Source: Triplophysa rosa
Taxonomy: Eukaryota > Chordata > Actinopteri > Cypriniformes > Nemacheilidae
DNA length: 64,000 bases
Reading direction: 5' to 3'
NCBI RefSeq assembly: GCF_024868665.1
Contig: NC_079895.1
Coordinates: forward strand, 25,166,597-25,230,596
A model generated the notes under the pieces. That model was not told the DNA's origin. It searched no databases and saw only the letters and a list, made by a program, of their open reading frames with translations. Below are positions 10,772 through 22,594 of the stretch, piece after piece (the first letter of the stretch is position 1; every line of letters begins with the position of its first letter). The position numbers and the translations under genes were made by a program.

Positions 10772-13700
10772 CTATGAAAAAATAAAAAACAAATTAAGAA
10801 TATTTACATTTTAATTCAATATTCAGGAACCTAGCAATCCCATTTTACTATTCAACAAGAAAAAAATAGAATAGGTCTAGATATCATGGACTATACAGTA
10901 TACAGTTCACTACTAAAGACCGTTTCATCGGACGCGCACGCGCCTGACCCCCAGTTAACTTCCGGTCCGTGTTTGGCTAGTGTCTAATAATATAACTATT
11001 TATATTTTATTTAGTCTATGTTAATATTAATTTTTATTATTATTTTACTGTATAATAATTGTATTAAATAAACGATTTGTTGAATTTTGTTGTGTGTTCA
11101 TTTTATTAAATAAACAATTTGTTGAATGGGTACTGTAGTTCGGTCGTTTGGTACATTGACATCTAGCGGTTGAGCTTGGTAGCGCAGTCTAAATTCAAAA
11201 TATTGGAGAGAAGTTTAGCCAAGCAACGGTCTGCTCGGTTTCTTTTGATTGTTATCAGAAATAATCTACAGGAACTCTATTGTTTGTGAATGTGTACCGG
11301 AAGTTCAGTTTGCATGCGCGAGAGAAACCGTCTATACACACCAAATCACATAAGGAAAACAATACAGAACATGATTTGCTAGCTAACTGAAGGAAAAAAA
11401 GAGCAGTAAAAACAATGCAATGTGAAAGGCGCAAAACTGACTTGACTATGCATTCAAAATTTATTCAGAACTACACACCAATCTGAAATAAAAATATTTT
11501 TATGACATTTTCAGCCTCTACGCCCGCTTCCTCGCTTCCCTGCAGACTCTATTCTCTTTTGTGTTATGTCACCCATAGATATATATATAACTAGATGCCT
11601 CATCACGAGCTCCAGGCATGTAGACGTGTCGGCCTTCTTCGGCCAACCTCACAGAGGAGCTCAAATAGACCATCCACATGGAGGCTGCTGTGAAAAAGGC
11701 TCATTAGCATCTCTCATCAGCTCTCTCTTATAACACACAATCGACCATTAAACGACAACCTGAATGTTCATAGTGTGGTGCAAACACACCAAAAAGTGTG
11801 TACTTCCAGCAATAGTTACAGGAATGTGAAAGTGCTACGGTGTGAAAGCTCCAGTGTATAGGATAATGCAACGGTGGTCCCTTTAGTAGTTGATATGCAA
11901 CTATGCCATCAAAACCCACGCATGCACAAGAAATGTCTTTTTGAAGAACGGTTCACTACCTATTGACCTATATGCATGAAAACATTAAATCAAAAACTGT
12001 CAATTTACTCTAGATTTAAGGATAATCCTTGCTGGTGGAACCCACCCTCAGTGTTGTAAAATGTACATAATCAAATGTCAGAAAACTGTGAGGTGATGAA
12101 TTAGACAAACCTGGTCAAAGCTGTCTTCATCTTCGTGTTGCTTTTTATGTGACCCTTCATCAATATATAATAAAGGACTGTTTCTGGTGGGATCATTTTT
12201 AGATCTGATCAGTTGAGCATCACTCAGAAATACATTCTCAGTCACTGTCCGTTCAGGGTTCAAGTGGTACACGTGTACTATATTACACTGAATAGGGAAA
12301 AAAACAGAGAGTCCTCAACTCAACAAATATTATATGTAGAAAAAAATCTGAATTCTGTTTATTTACAGCACTGGGAGAATTAAAAACACTAACTCAATAA
12401 ACCTGGGCAACCTTACAGAGTTGACATACTTTCTGAAAAATAATCTAGTTTCTAAAAAAGCTAATTTTCTTTATAAGATTAAAAGTAATGATGCATGTGA
12501 AACTTTCTGAAAAAAAAACTAATTGCATATACATGGGGGTTTTACCATTGCTTTAGGCAGAAGAGTCTTCCTACATAGGAACCCAGTATAGAACAGGGTG
12601 CTTGCCAGCACCACCACACCCAATCCAAACAAAACAGCTCCCACTGACCAACCCACTAAGTATAACACTGCAGAGAGAGAGAGAATATACAACTTAACAA
12701 CAACATAAACAAACGTTACTGCGCATGCATGCTTTTGTGGCCCAAAGTTAACTTCTGGTACACAACCACAAATAATATAGTACCTGTAGATTACAGTATT
12801 TTTGACAACAAGCAAAAGACATAAGAAATATATCCTGGCTAGCACCAAGAGTTTTGTGATGTCCAACTCATTTGAAAGTCAAACTGGGGTGAGTGACATC
12901 ATATGAAGTATACTGGAGAGGCATGCATGGCTATAATCCGCGAAGGAAGCCTAGCACAAAAAAATCTTATCTAGAATTTGCCAGGGCTCACGTTGACAAA
13001 ACAAATACAAACTATTTTACATATACATTGCATTTACATTTATTCATTTGGCAGACGCTTTTATCCAAAGCGACTTACAAGTAGGAGAGCATATAAACAT
13101 TTTGTCAACACGCTAAACAGTACCGTTAGTTTACAAGGCCAGGCTACTACGAGGATTAAAGCTGTAAGCAAGGGAGAGAATGAACAACAAGATTTTTATT
13201 TTATTTTTTAAACAAGGCATAGACACTTATTGGTTAGTCAAATAAATGCGGAACAGGTATGTTTTGAGCTGTTTTTTGAAAGTTGTGAAGGATGCTACAG
13301 TTCGGGTGCAGGCTGGCAGTTCATTCCACCACAGGGGAACCGGATGAGTAAAGGTTTTTGCCAGCGATTTGGTGCCTCGCTGTGATGGAACAACCAGGCG
13401 TCGCTCTTTTTCAGACCGAAGATGACGGTAGGGGATGTAGACCTGGAGCAGTGAGTTAAGATAAAGGGGCAAATTTGCCGTTATTGTTCTGAAGGCCAGT
13501 GTCAGCAATTTAAACTAGATGTGGGCAGTAACTGGCAGCCAGTGAAGTGAAATCAGGAGGGGTGTTACATGGGTTATTTTAGGCTGATTGAGAACTAGAC
13601 GTGCAGCTGCATTCTGGATCATTTGCAAGGACTTGACTGCATTGGTTGGAAGGCAGGCCAGTAGAGAATTGGAGTAGTCCAGTCTTGATATGACCAGAGC

Positions 13701-16700
13701 TTGGACTAGCAGCTGAGAGGCATGCTCTGACAGGAACGGCCTGATTTTCCTGATGTTGTAGAGCACATACCTGCAGGTTCGAGTGGTTGCTGCGATGTGA
13801 GAGGTGAATTTCAGCTGGTCGTCGAACATTACCCCCAGGTTCCTCACAGACTTGGTGGGTGTTATAGTTGAGGATCCGAGCTGAATGGTATGGTGGTGTT
13901 CAATTGATGGGTGGGCCGGTAAAACCAGAAGTTCTGTCTTGGAGAGGTTGAGTAGTAGGTTATGCTCTTTCATCCAAGAAGAAATGTCCAAAAGGCAGGC
14001 AGAGACACGGGCAGAGATGGTGGGGTCATCTGGCTGAAAAGATAAATAAAGCTGCGTATCATCTGGATAAAAATGGTATGAGAACCCACGTGCCTTAATA
14101 ATTGGACACAGGGATGTGGTATATATAGAAAAGAGGAGAGGAGCAAGAACTGATCCCTGAGGAACTCCAGTTGTCAGCTGGTGAGATCTGGATGTCTGGC
14201 CTCTCCAGGATACCTTAAAGGATCTGCCTGTGAGATAAGAGTCAAACCAGTTGAGTGCAGTTCCAGAGATACCCAGTTTGGAGAGAGTGGACAGCATGAT
14301 CTGGTCGTTCACAGTGTCAAATGCAGCACAGTGATCAAGAAGAATAAGGACAGATGACAAGGATTTAGCCCTTGCCTGCCGTGGTTTTCGACGATAGACA
14401 GAAGAGCGGTCTCCGTAGAATGTTCTTTCTTGAAGCCAGTTGTTGACTGTCCAGAAGGTTGTGCTGTGAGAGATAGGCTGAGATTTGGTTAAAAACTACC
14501 CTTTCGAGGGCCTTGGAAAGGAAAGGCAGGAGTGAGATTGTACTGTAGTAGCTGACCATTGAGGGGTCGAGTGTTGGTTTCTTGAGTAAAGGTGTTACCA
14601 GGGCTTGTTTAAATGAGGTGGGGACAGTACCAGTGGTGATGGAAGTGTTTATAATGTGTGCGAGTTGAGGCAGTAGAGACGGAGAGATAGCCTGTAGGAG
14701 GTGGGAAGGGATCGGGTCGAGGGGACCGGTAGTAGACCGGATGGAAAGGAGAATTTTGGACACATCAGTCTCTGAAAGGGGAGAGAAAGAAGGGAGTTGA
14801 GGATAGCAAGGGGTAAGAGAGAGATCAGGGATGTGTGAGCAGAGAATTGCCTGCTGATGGTCTCCACTTTATCAGTGAAGAAGTTGGCAAAGTCATCAGC
14901 GGTCAACGAGGTATTGGCGGGAGGTGGAGGGGGACAGAGAAGAGAGGAGAAGGTTGAGAAAAGTTGATGCGGGTTAGATGCAGTTTGGATTTTGTTTTGA
15001 AAGTACTTGGTTTTGGCTGCAGACATATCAGTAGAAATGGAGTTAAGATGTTGATACTTGGAGAGATCAGCAGGGTCGCCACTTCCTCTCCGCAGCCCTT
15101 AGCTTGGACCGATGGTCACAAAGAGTTTCAGAAAGCCAGAGACAAGAGGGGCTGTTGTCCTCCTCTGTGGGTGGGAGGGGTGTAGGCCCTGTGAAGGTCA
15201 AACGAGGAGAGCTAAGAAGTCGACTGCTTGTGGTTTGTCTAGGTGGATGTTGAAGTCACCTAGCATTACCAGTGGAGTGCCATCTTCAGGGATAGAGGAC
15301 ACCAGCGTGTCAAGCACTTCTAAGGAGTTTCCCAGTTGACCTGGAGGGCAACACAATGTATTTTTTGATGGATAAGTGGTGGTGATTGACTCTATAACTC
15401 TGTAACGATGAGACAAAGATGACTGTTTTTGGCTCTGATACGTTCCAAACTGTATGGAGTTGCAATGGTGATGAGTATAATATAGGTTTATTGTGACAAT
15501 CAAAATCTAAGCTCAGAACAAGCAATGAATGTAACTCTGCACACTACCCTGTAGATATTAGAGAAACAAGTGTGTTAAAGTTTCCAACATTGCCCTTATG
15601 GATCCATATACAAGACACAGATGCAGGAAAAGAAAAACGGCAATGCAAATATTAAAACAATTATTGTTATAACAATTATTAAAAAAATAAACACCATTAA
15701 TAATGATGCCATTCTATTCAAGTCAATAGGATATGTCTTACCTTTTTCTGACACTTCTATACTAGTGTATTCACACTGCCAGTCAGAGAGCCGAGTGTTG
15801 CGATTGGAATTGATCATGGGAAGTACTCTAATGCAGTACTTATCACGAGGCTTTAGATTCTGTAGAACATACTCTCCACCTGGTATAATAACCTGGTTGG
15901 CCTGTATGCATACATGACAACAAAAGAAACAGCAGCTGATGTGACAGTATGAATGAATGAGGAATTTATATAGCGCTTTATTGTGTATTGCTGTACACCC
16001 AAAGCGCTTTACAATCATATGAGGGGGGTCTCTCCTCAACCACCACCAGTGTGCAGCATCCACCTGGATGATGTAATGGCAGCCACAGTACAACGACACT
16101 GCATGGTACGGTTGCTCGGTTCGGTACAGCTCGGTTCACTTCGGCTCAGTTTGCTTTTCCACTGCAGTTTAGTACTGCTTCAAAGTGGGTGGGGATTATA
16201 AACTTATCGTCATAGTTGCGCCTCTACTGCTGTAGCATCATTGTAAACGCGACACAAACAAATGCACAACACAGGAGTAATGAAGCATATCGATGACGGA
16301 TGGCAGCAAAACAAATTACTGCTAAAAATACCAGAGAGTTTGGGAAATCTCACAACAAAGAGCAGACAACGACATTGATTTGCTCGACGGCGCACAAGGG
16401 TAAACTAATCTTTGATTTAGCATTGTGTTAAAGGTGTCAATCTCTACATTACTGTCCCAAAGTAGTAAAGAAAGCAGTAAACAAAAATGAACTGCCAGTA
16501 TTAAGTATTAAAAATGCATCAAATCAGACGAAAGATTTCAACTCGAGCGAGAAATTCACGAGAAGAGCTCATTGACACCTACTGTTTAACACGTCTGGAC
16601 GCGTTAAAATGCTCCTTTTCGCGCAATGTTCTTCACACTCGCGTGAAAAGTATTAAAGAGCAAGGAACACAATGCTTCGCATTTGGATTGAACACAACAT

Positions 16701-19700
16701 TAGTGTTCTATAAGTGTTCTATTGGTGTTGTATAAGAGAGCTGGAGAGGTATACTAACAGCAGAGTGGAGAAGACCACACACTATTCAACAAATAGAAGA
16801 TTTGATTAAATTATGTCAGTAATAATAATTCATAGCTTAAAACAGTGTTACTATGAATGCAAACTTTAATATAGTGAATAATTATCCTGAGATTCATCAC
16901 AAACAAAAGCATCATTTTCATTAATCATTGAATGCTATAAATGGACACACACGCCTGGGCCGAAGTTAACTTACAGTCTGTGTTTGTTTATTGGTCTGGC
17001 TAGTGGCTAAAAATATATTTAGATTTAATTTAATTTATATGAATATTAATTTATATTATTATTTTATTGTATAATAATTGTATTAAATAAACGATTTGTT
17101 GAATTTTGTTGTTTGTTAATTTTATTGAATAAACAATTTATTAAATGGGTCGTTTAACTTTGTCACATTTGAAGAAACCATGTGGTACATTGACATCTAG
17201 CGGTTGAACTTGATATCGCAATCTAAATTCGAAATATTGGAGAGGCAAGTTTAGCCAAGTAACCAGGGGTGGACTGGCCATCTGGGGTACCGGTAGTTTT
17301 CCCGGTGGGCCACTAACGTATCGGGCCGGAACGGAGGCGGTGGCCGCTAACTTATGGGGCCATAACGGATGCGTTTGCCGCTAACGTATGGGGCCGTAAC
17401 GGAGGCGTTGGCCGCTTAGACGGACGTATTGTAAATGTGAATGCCAAATCACACCCCCCCCCCCCCCCCCCCCGAGAGATTCGGTGGAGGGCAGATGCCA
17501 GGGCCGATTTTTCTTCCCAGTCCAGCCGTGCTAGTAACGGTTCTTCTTGGTTTCTTTTGATTGTTATCAGAAATAATCTGCGGGTAACTCTTTTCTTTGC
17601 GCATGTGTAGCGGAAGTTAACATACATAAAAAGCGACCAGGGATCAGTTCTGACCAGTTAACTAAAATTAACTGCTACAAAAGAACGAATCATTCACAAA
17701 TTTGGACATCACCAGTCGAACAAGTTCTCATTACTTTCTAGCACGCAGATATGTTACTGTGAGCTTGTAGCACATTCACAGCACCTGGTTCTGCACACAG
17801 GTTTTGATCATTTTTAACCACTTTACTTGATTACATCAATATTTTTGTTAGAAAAAAAAAAAAAATATATATATATATATATATAAATATAAAAAACTTG
17901 CAATCATCCTGCAGTACAAGAAATAAGACTCCTTCTGTAGTGATTCTTACATTCTCCTCTCCTGCTTTCTTCCAGCTTAAATTGAAGTCCACAGAATTAT
18001 AAAACCGGTCAAGGTCATTCTTTTTTCCAGATCCTCTGGGCAGTGACACATTGATTTTCAAACAGTCTCCACAACCAGACAGAAATACAGTAGGTGGACC
18101 TATAACAGCTGAAAAAAGTAAAATAAAGATAAAAAGAAAGTAAAGGATTAGTATAGTAGTAGTTACTAAAACGTAAACTATTAAAATGGTTCTATTTACT
18201 GTAATTAAATAAAATATTGGCCTAAATATATTTTTTTAACTTTTGAAAACTAAACAAAAATTAGAAATGCTGCCTCAGGAATGAACTGAAGCACTAAAAT
18301 GATTAACTATTAATCATACTCGTCAACAGTTCTCGTTTTATCGTACTCGTCATAAGCCAGCAATTCTAATAGATCTAGATATGAGTCCCATGACAATATG
18401 ACACGTTTTACATTATTACACCACAAGGAGGCCTCAGAATAAATTTTTGCATATACTCTCAGAGCATGATAATGATAATTAAAAATTAAAAATGGGTGTC
18501 GCCCACAATGACAAACCGAGTAACACTGGGTAACGTTTGACAAAACAGGGAGTGTACCCTCAGGTCAGGACTGTGAATGTGTCTGCTACAGATGCTACAT
18601 GCCAACTTTCATGTAAATCAGGCAAAACTGTAGGTGTTCGAAAACGTAGGTTTAAAAAAAGAAAAAAGAAATGGCAGGGAATATTTCATGATAGGAAATC
18701 TTGTAAAAGGGTGCATTCAAATCGTCATGAGCCTAGAATTCAGGATTTGTTTCTACAACTTTCAGTTCAAAGGGTATGGCCATAAACATGAGTCAAACTT
18801 TGTTATGGTAACATTTTAGACTGTCCTCTACCTGTACACCACATTTCAAAGCTTTTCTATGGCTGCCATTGATTTCCATTTCAGAAGAATAATAAGAAAA
18901 CCACCAGATACAGAAGAGAATGTAAACATACAAATTGTAATCTAGCTTCACCTCGCTAACAACTTGCAGATTTTCAAGTATGACTTACTGTCTTCATATG
19001 GTGTAATACTTTTCTCAACTTTGGATGATGTCATGTTGTCAAGTGATGCCCAAATAGAGAATGTACATTGTGTGTAGATGTCCTCTAATGATTGAGAAAC
19101 ATCTACTGTCGTATTTCTGATGTTAAGGTGAATTATTGGCTTTCCAGAACTGCACCTGTAGAAATAATAAGATGGAGGCTGGTTAAAGATCATCCGAATA
19201 GAAAAAGTTTACATTTTGTAGTACATTATAAACAGCTTCAAAACAGTTTGATTATAATGCATAATGCTAAATTGTAGTTATATTTTACAATGGACAAAAA
19301 ATATTCTCTCCTTTGAGTAAAGACTATTGAGAATATGTGTATGAGCTTTGTTCAGGACTTTTTGCTTTAACCCAGCCAAAATGGATCACAATTGGGCTAC
19401 TCCAGCATAATAAAATGGCTTTTGTAATAAAATAGTCAGACCAAAAATTAACATTGTCTCATCATTTATTCACTTTTACAGTATATTATTTCAGCCATAT
19501 AGCAAAGTTAACATATTTAAAGTTGATCTCCTGTGCTTTTATAATGTAGTGAAGCAGGTGTAGGAATCTTGTTGCAAAAAGTTGACAGATGGACAGATTT
19601 TACGATGTTTACAATGCAATCCCTTACCTTTGCTTTAGATTGAAAACAGTCCGTGTTGTAGAATTTATTCCAGGGCTCCATTGTAAAATGTGTTTAAAGT

Positions 19701-21149
19701 TGTGAGACAATATTGTAAATTTAACTGGAGCAGGGATTGCATCGAGCACTAAATGAAGACAACCGAAAATGACAAAATCATGCAACCAAAACACAAATAT
19801 GTTAACATAGTGAAAAACAACAACAAAAGAAAGAGCAACTTTTTTTGTCAAGTCCCATGAACTAGCAGTCACAACTGACTTCAATGTTGTGACATAAAGC
19901 CGCGGAAAAAAATTCAAAGCACCATGTCAGTTTTCTCTCAATTTACTATTTATGTGTTTAGGTAAAATGATCATTTTTGTTTCGTTCTGTGAACTTTCTT
20001 CCAAATTTCAAATGAAAATATTGTTTCTATTTGCATTTATTTGCAGGAAATGAAAACTCGGGAAAGAGGTCAAAATAATAGAAAATATACTCTGTATTTT
20101 TCAAAGCACAAACACTGCAAATAAAACAAGTTCATATTCACTTTTAAGCATTACAAGAGTAATATTTGTATTTAGGAAAAGTTCAAAAATTATTATATCT
20201 GGTCATTCTGTCAGTCTTTCACATTGCTGTTGGATGACTTTGTCACTCTCACTGAGGTTTGATTTATTGAAATACAACAGACACTGGACTGGAATGATCA
20301 CAATACATCTAGAAATGCTGATTACATGAACATTTTGGAATGGTCTCTTTTTCCGGCTGTATGTCTGAGTACAATATTATATCCAATATTGAATAAGAAA
20401 AAATGATGGAATTACTTGTTTTTTTGCAGATTAATTGGATCTAGAAAATTGAGAAATGGAGGACTGACTGTTAAAGGGCAGAGCTCAAAGAGACTTCATC
20501 AGAGAAGGATCGCCACTCCAGAGTTGAAGTACATTTTCAGGTTTTAATTAAGAATTATAAGAGCACATAAAATAAAAACAGTGATCCACATGGACACAGC
20601 AATATTCTATTAAAATAATTAGGAACAATTTACATTAAGGTTGTATTTGTTAACAATATTAGTTAATGCATTAGCTAACATGAAATAACAATGAACAATA
20701 CGTCCACAACATTTATTAATCTCAGTTCATGTTAATTTCAGCATTTATTAATGCATAAAAAACATGGCAACTGTTAACATTAGTTAATGCACCATGAACA
20801 ATATATGAATAATTGTATTGACAACTGACATTAACTAACATTAACAGGGATTAATAAGTGCTGAAAACTATATTGCACATTTTAATTTATTTTAGTTAAT
20901 GCATTTCCTATATAATGTTAACAAATACCTTAATAAAAAACCTTATTGTGAACTGTTACCAAATAAATAAATGTAAAAAATAAATATTAAATAATGGTCA
21001 GTTTTGATTTCATGGTGACCTTAGACTAAAGCCACTGAGATGAAACGTGTATTTTACAAAAGGATTCTGTTTTTGACAAATGTACTGTTAATAAACATAC
21101 CTGGAAAGTAAAGAAACATGAGCAAACGAAGCCCCAACACTGTCTTCAT
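10100..21149 (-). CDS. ifnar2: IFNAR2-like class II cytokine receptor (fish CRFB1/2/3 type), 8 coding exons, 541 aa
   Basis: Type I membrane receptor chain that would bind type I interferon outside the cell and pass the signal through JAK/STAT. Exons: 21101-21149, 19628-19748, 18989-19155, 17951-18108, 15742-15901, 12546-12667, 12111-12287 and 10100-10771. All junctions are GT-AG and in phase. Order: signal peptide (about 1-17); D1 (about 18-112, PAPVKFTILSHNFKHILQWSPG); D2 (about 113-218, GPPTVFLSGCGDC, C188 and C208); TM (about 219-248); acidic tail. Box-1-like LPKAM follows the membrane. The tail has TYMG (Tyr338), NVNLFSVTLRPFG and a C-terminal GYIMR. These match human IFNAR2 (Tyr337 region, NVDLNSV block, terminal GYIMR) and argue against IFNAR1, IL10R or tissue factor. 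Assignment among CRFB1, 2 and 3 is not possible by eye. Confidence 0.88.
10914..11336. mobile_element. MITE with GACGGTTTC termini, copy 1 (intron 7)
   Basis: Ends read GACCGTTTCATCGG and GAGAAACCGTCTATA, inverted copies of each other. The interior, with ATAAACGATTTGTTGAAT and GACATCTAGCGGTTGA, recurs in 16940-17633. Confidence 0.75.
12111..12287 (-). CDS. ifnar2: ifnar2-like exon 7: membrane-proximal tail
   Basis: A 59-codon phase-0 exon starts CNIVHVYHLNPERTVTENVF and ends in an acidic HEDEDSFDQ. NIVHVYHLNPER corresponds in position to the IFNAR2 EVIYINRKK segment. Confidence 0.85.
12546..12667 (-). CDS. ifnar2: ifnar2-like exon 6: transmembrane helix and box 1
   Basis: It encodes VLYLVGWSVGAVLFGLGVVV and ASTLFYTGFL, an unbroken hydrophobic helix, then CRKTLLPKAM. 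The LPK motif after the membrane resembles the IFNAR2 JAK1-binding box 1. It follows a (CT)n polypyrimidine tract ending in GCAG. Confidence 0.9.
13026..15360 (-). mobile_element. L2-type LINE with endonuclease remnant and reverse transcriptase, degenerate
   Basis: Lies in intron 5 of the ifnar2-like gene, in the same orientation. The 3' end is the AAATGTAAATG-type tail with TTGTAAGTCGCTTTGG. Minus-strand frames read the C-terminus of an APE endonuclease (about 15198-15350, VMLGDFNIHLDKPQ), a linker, then RT (13515-14763) with LLDHCAAFDTV, TTGVPQGSVLAPLLF and SRLDYSNSLLACLP, and the C-terminus at 13227-13508. The catalytic YADD is YPDD here, and several frames must be joined, so the copy is inactive. 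The 5' part is truncated. Confidence 0.88.
15742..15901 (-). CDS. ifnar2: ifnar2-like exon 5: D2, second half
   Basis: It encodes ANQVIIPGGEYVLQNLKPRD, then KYCIRVLPM and DWQCEYTSIEVSEK. Cys188 and Cys208 match the conserved D2 disulfide. Acceptor GCATACAG and donor AAAG/GTAAG flank it. Confidence 0.92.
15955..16095. mobile_element. LINE/SINE 3' tail fragment (intron 4)
   Basis: It has GAATTTATATAGCGCTTTATTG, ACCCAAAGCGCTTTACAAT and GTGCAGCATCCACCTGGATG motifs, which are common to a dispersed teleost retroposon end. Only the end is present. Confidence 0.6.
16098..16400. repeat. Probable hAT fragment (GGTACGGTT family)
   Basis: CATGGTACGGTTGCTCGGTT and TTTTCCACTGCAG match the terminus of a common fish non-autonomous hAT family. 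The opposite end was not found. Confidence 0.4.
16940..17633. mobile_element. MITE with GACGGTTTC-family interior, copy 2 (intron 4), interrupted
   Basis: Its body aligns with 10914-11336 on both sides of a 267-bp insertion at 17264-17530. Its own terminal repeats are eroded. Confidence 0.7.
17264..17530. mobile_element. hAT MITE nested in another MITE
   Basis: It starts CAGGGGTGGACTGG and ends CCAGTCCAGCCGTG, forming terminal inverted repeats. Flanks are CAAGTAAC and CTAGTAAC, an 8-bp target duplication with one or two changes. It contains a 17-18 base poly-C run at about 17455 and imperfect internal repeats of GGGGCCGTAACGGAGGCG. Confidence 0.8.
17854..17884. repeat. Poly-A / (TA)n microsatellite
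   Basis: A run of A is followed by AT dinucleotides, just 3' of the chosen exon 4 donor on the minus strand. Confidence 0.9.
17951..18108 (-). CDS. ifnar2: ifnar2-like exon 4: D2, first half
   Basis: It encodes TVIGPPTVFLSGCGDCLKI through LSWKKAGEEN. I placed the donor at AAT/GTAAGA because it is a strong site and gives the phase-0 join that exon 5 needs. The open frame runs on to about 17898, but that extension breaks the phase. A GTAA-to-GT choice further downstream was rejected for that reason. Confidence 0.88.
18989..19155 (-). CDS. ifnar2: ifnar2-like exon 3: D1, second half
   Basis: It encodes RCSSGKPIIHLNIRNTTVDV through SITPYED. It has two cysteines (C58, C87) and an N-glycosylation site NTT. 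Acceptor is TCTACAG and donor is GACA/GTAAGT. Confidence 0.9.
19628..19748 (-). CDS. ifnar2: ifnar2-like exon 2: D1, first half
   Basis: It encodes VLDAIPAPVKFTILSHNF through NLKQ. The PAP, SxNF and LxWxPG motifs are the classic start of a class II cytokine receptor D1 domain. Acceptor TTTAG and donor AAAG/GTAAG flank it. Confidence 0.92.
20628..20961. mobile_element. GTTAACATTAGTTAATGC-type MITE (intron 1 of the ifnar2-like gene)
   Basis: Both ends carry AAGGTTGTATTTGTTAAC-like sequence in inverted orientation. The interior repeats TTAGTTAATGCA and TAACATTAA. This is a palindromic element type that is very common in cyprinid genomes. Confidence 0.7.
21101..21149 (-). CDS. ifnar2: ifnar2-like exon 1: signal peptide
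   Basis: It encodes MKTVLGLRLLMFLYFP, a short basic start and a hydrophobic core. The donor CCAG/GTATG follows in phase 1. This ATG was chosen because it gives a signal peptide and joins in frame to D1. Confidence 0.85.
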
Positions 21150-21172
21150 ATTGACAGAGAATCATAATTCAT
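21146..21172 (-). promoter_or_regulatory. Short uORF overlapping the ifnar2-like start codon
   Basis: An upstream ATG at 21172 opens an 8-codon frame whose TGA overlaps the main ATG in the arrangement ATGA. If the transcript includes it, it could limit translation of the receptor. Transcript start is unknown, so this is inference. Confidence 0.35.
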
Positions 21173-22594
21173 GATGAGCAACAAAGGTGCACTGAAATCA
21201 AAATCAAAAACATAAAAAATGATGAATGTGCACCACACAATGGAAATTAAAGAACAGCAACAATTAATTGATTGTTTGCATATGATTGATAATGTCTTGA
21301 GAATATAACAGTTATGGTTAGAATGCTCAAAAAGTAGAATGGAAAAAAACAGTTTATCCATATTATCATGATTTGAGAATGTTCCAGATAATGTTGCAAT
21401 AAAGTACATGTGTGTTGTTCAATGGAAGCAAGGAAACATTCTGTAAAGTTAGCAAGATCAATGTCACAAATGTACTTTTATTTGATTAGTAATATATACT
21501 ATAAGTGATTTACAAGCATATAACATAGATCTGGCTGTTTAATTGTCAACCTTTGGTGAAAAACCTTTGGCTTCTGAACTAGACATTTGTTTGTCACCAC
21601 ATTTAAAGTTAAAGTTTGCTCTGGCCCCTTTCCCACAAATGTTTATTTACAAGAGAAAAAATAAATTAAATTGAAAATACTATACAAATATTATTACTGC
21701 AGGCTTGAGACTTAAGAGACTGGCGATGACTAATCACTTCAGAAGAATACATAGATCAACACATTTCAAACACTAATTTGATGACCTTTCGAATTAAATG
21801 TAGGGCTAATAACAATAATTGAATAACTATTTGTGGAAATTTAGTTAAGATACAAACCAAGCTTGACTTTTTTGTGTGAAATTATGATCCTTATATTATG
21901 TTCTATTAACTTCTATATTGGTGTCAAATAGCTTGAGATGTCAAAATCTACCAACACCCTTATTTAACCGTTTCTCTCAGAGTTTTCTCATTTTATGTAA
22001 GTAGTATTATGTTGTTTACGAACTCTCTTCCTTACTTTTTATTTTGTGATTACGAGTATAATTTTTACATAAGGCATAAAAGCAAACGCACGAGGTGCAT
22101 GTCTGAGATAATAATAAAGGCAGATTGACCGCACATTCACTTGCACATAAAGTTACTTCATTTACCCGCCGTTTCAAGGCTCAATTCAAGGCTTTATAAA
22201 TTTCGATAGATTAAATAGGATCAACATTGCCTAAATTGTAAACATTTCTTTTTTCATGAAATACGTTTCCGCTGGACACAAACATTGTAGTAGTTAGTGC
22301 ACTCGCTTCATTTAACCTGAATAGGCCTAAATTAAATGTTAAACTGGTCTTTTCAGTACCTGTAAATCCGTAACAGTCCTCATCCCTCCATTTGTGAGAC
22401 AAATCGCAGTATTTAAGAAAAATACACGTAGGCCTATAGTTTGAAACACACTAAAGGAACTTCCTGACTGTACTTTCCCAACGTCATTACTGGAAATCAC
22501 GTGTTTCGATTTGCCATTGAGACGTCATTAGGCTTGTTTCACTTCTCTGCACTATGGAAGACCAGAGGAGCCAAAACGTCGGAAAGACTAAAGG
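21173..22594. other. Upstream region of the ifnar2-like gene
   Basis: No coding exon is recognised. A TGTTTCACTTCTCT stretch near 22534 loosely resembles an interferon-stimulated response element, but one imperfect match about 1.4 kb upstream of the ATG is weak evidence. Confidence 0.25.

Noticed and set aside
17831..18061. Extension of receptor exon 4 beyond 17951 to a donor near 17898
   Set aside because: It leaves a phase that does not join to exon 5 and adds residues that do not fit the D2 domain. The internal GTAAGA donor is stronger and in phase.
10100..21149. IL10R, IL20R, tissue factor or IFNAR1-type identity for the receptor
   Set aside because: The GYIMR end, the Tyr338 context and the NVNLFSV block fit IFNAR2. 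Tissue factor has a very short tail and IFNAR1 has four extracellular domains.
22530..22550. Interferon-response element upstream of the receptor
   Set aside because: Single imperfect match about 1.4 kb from the ATG; such matches are expected by chance.
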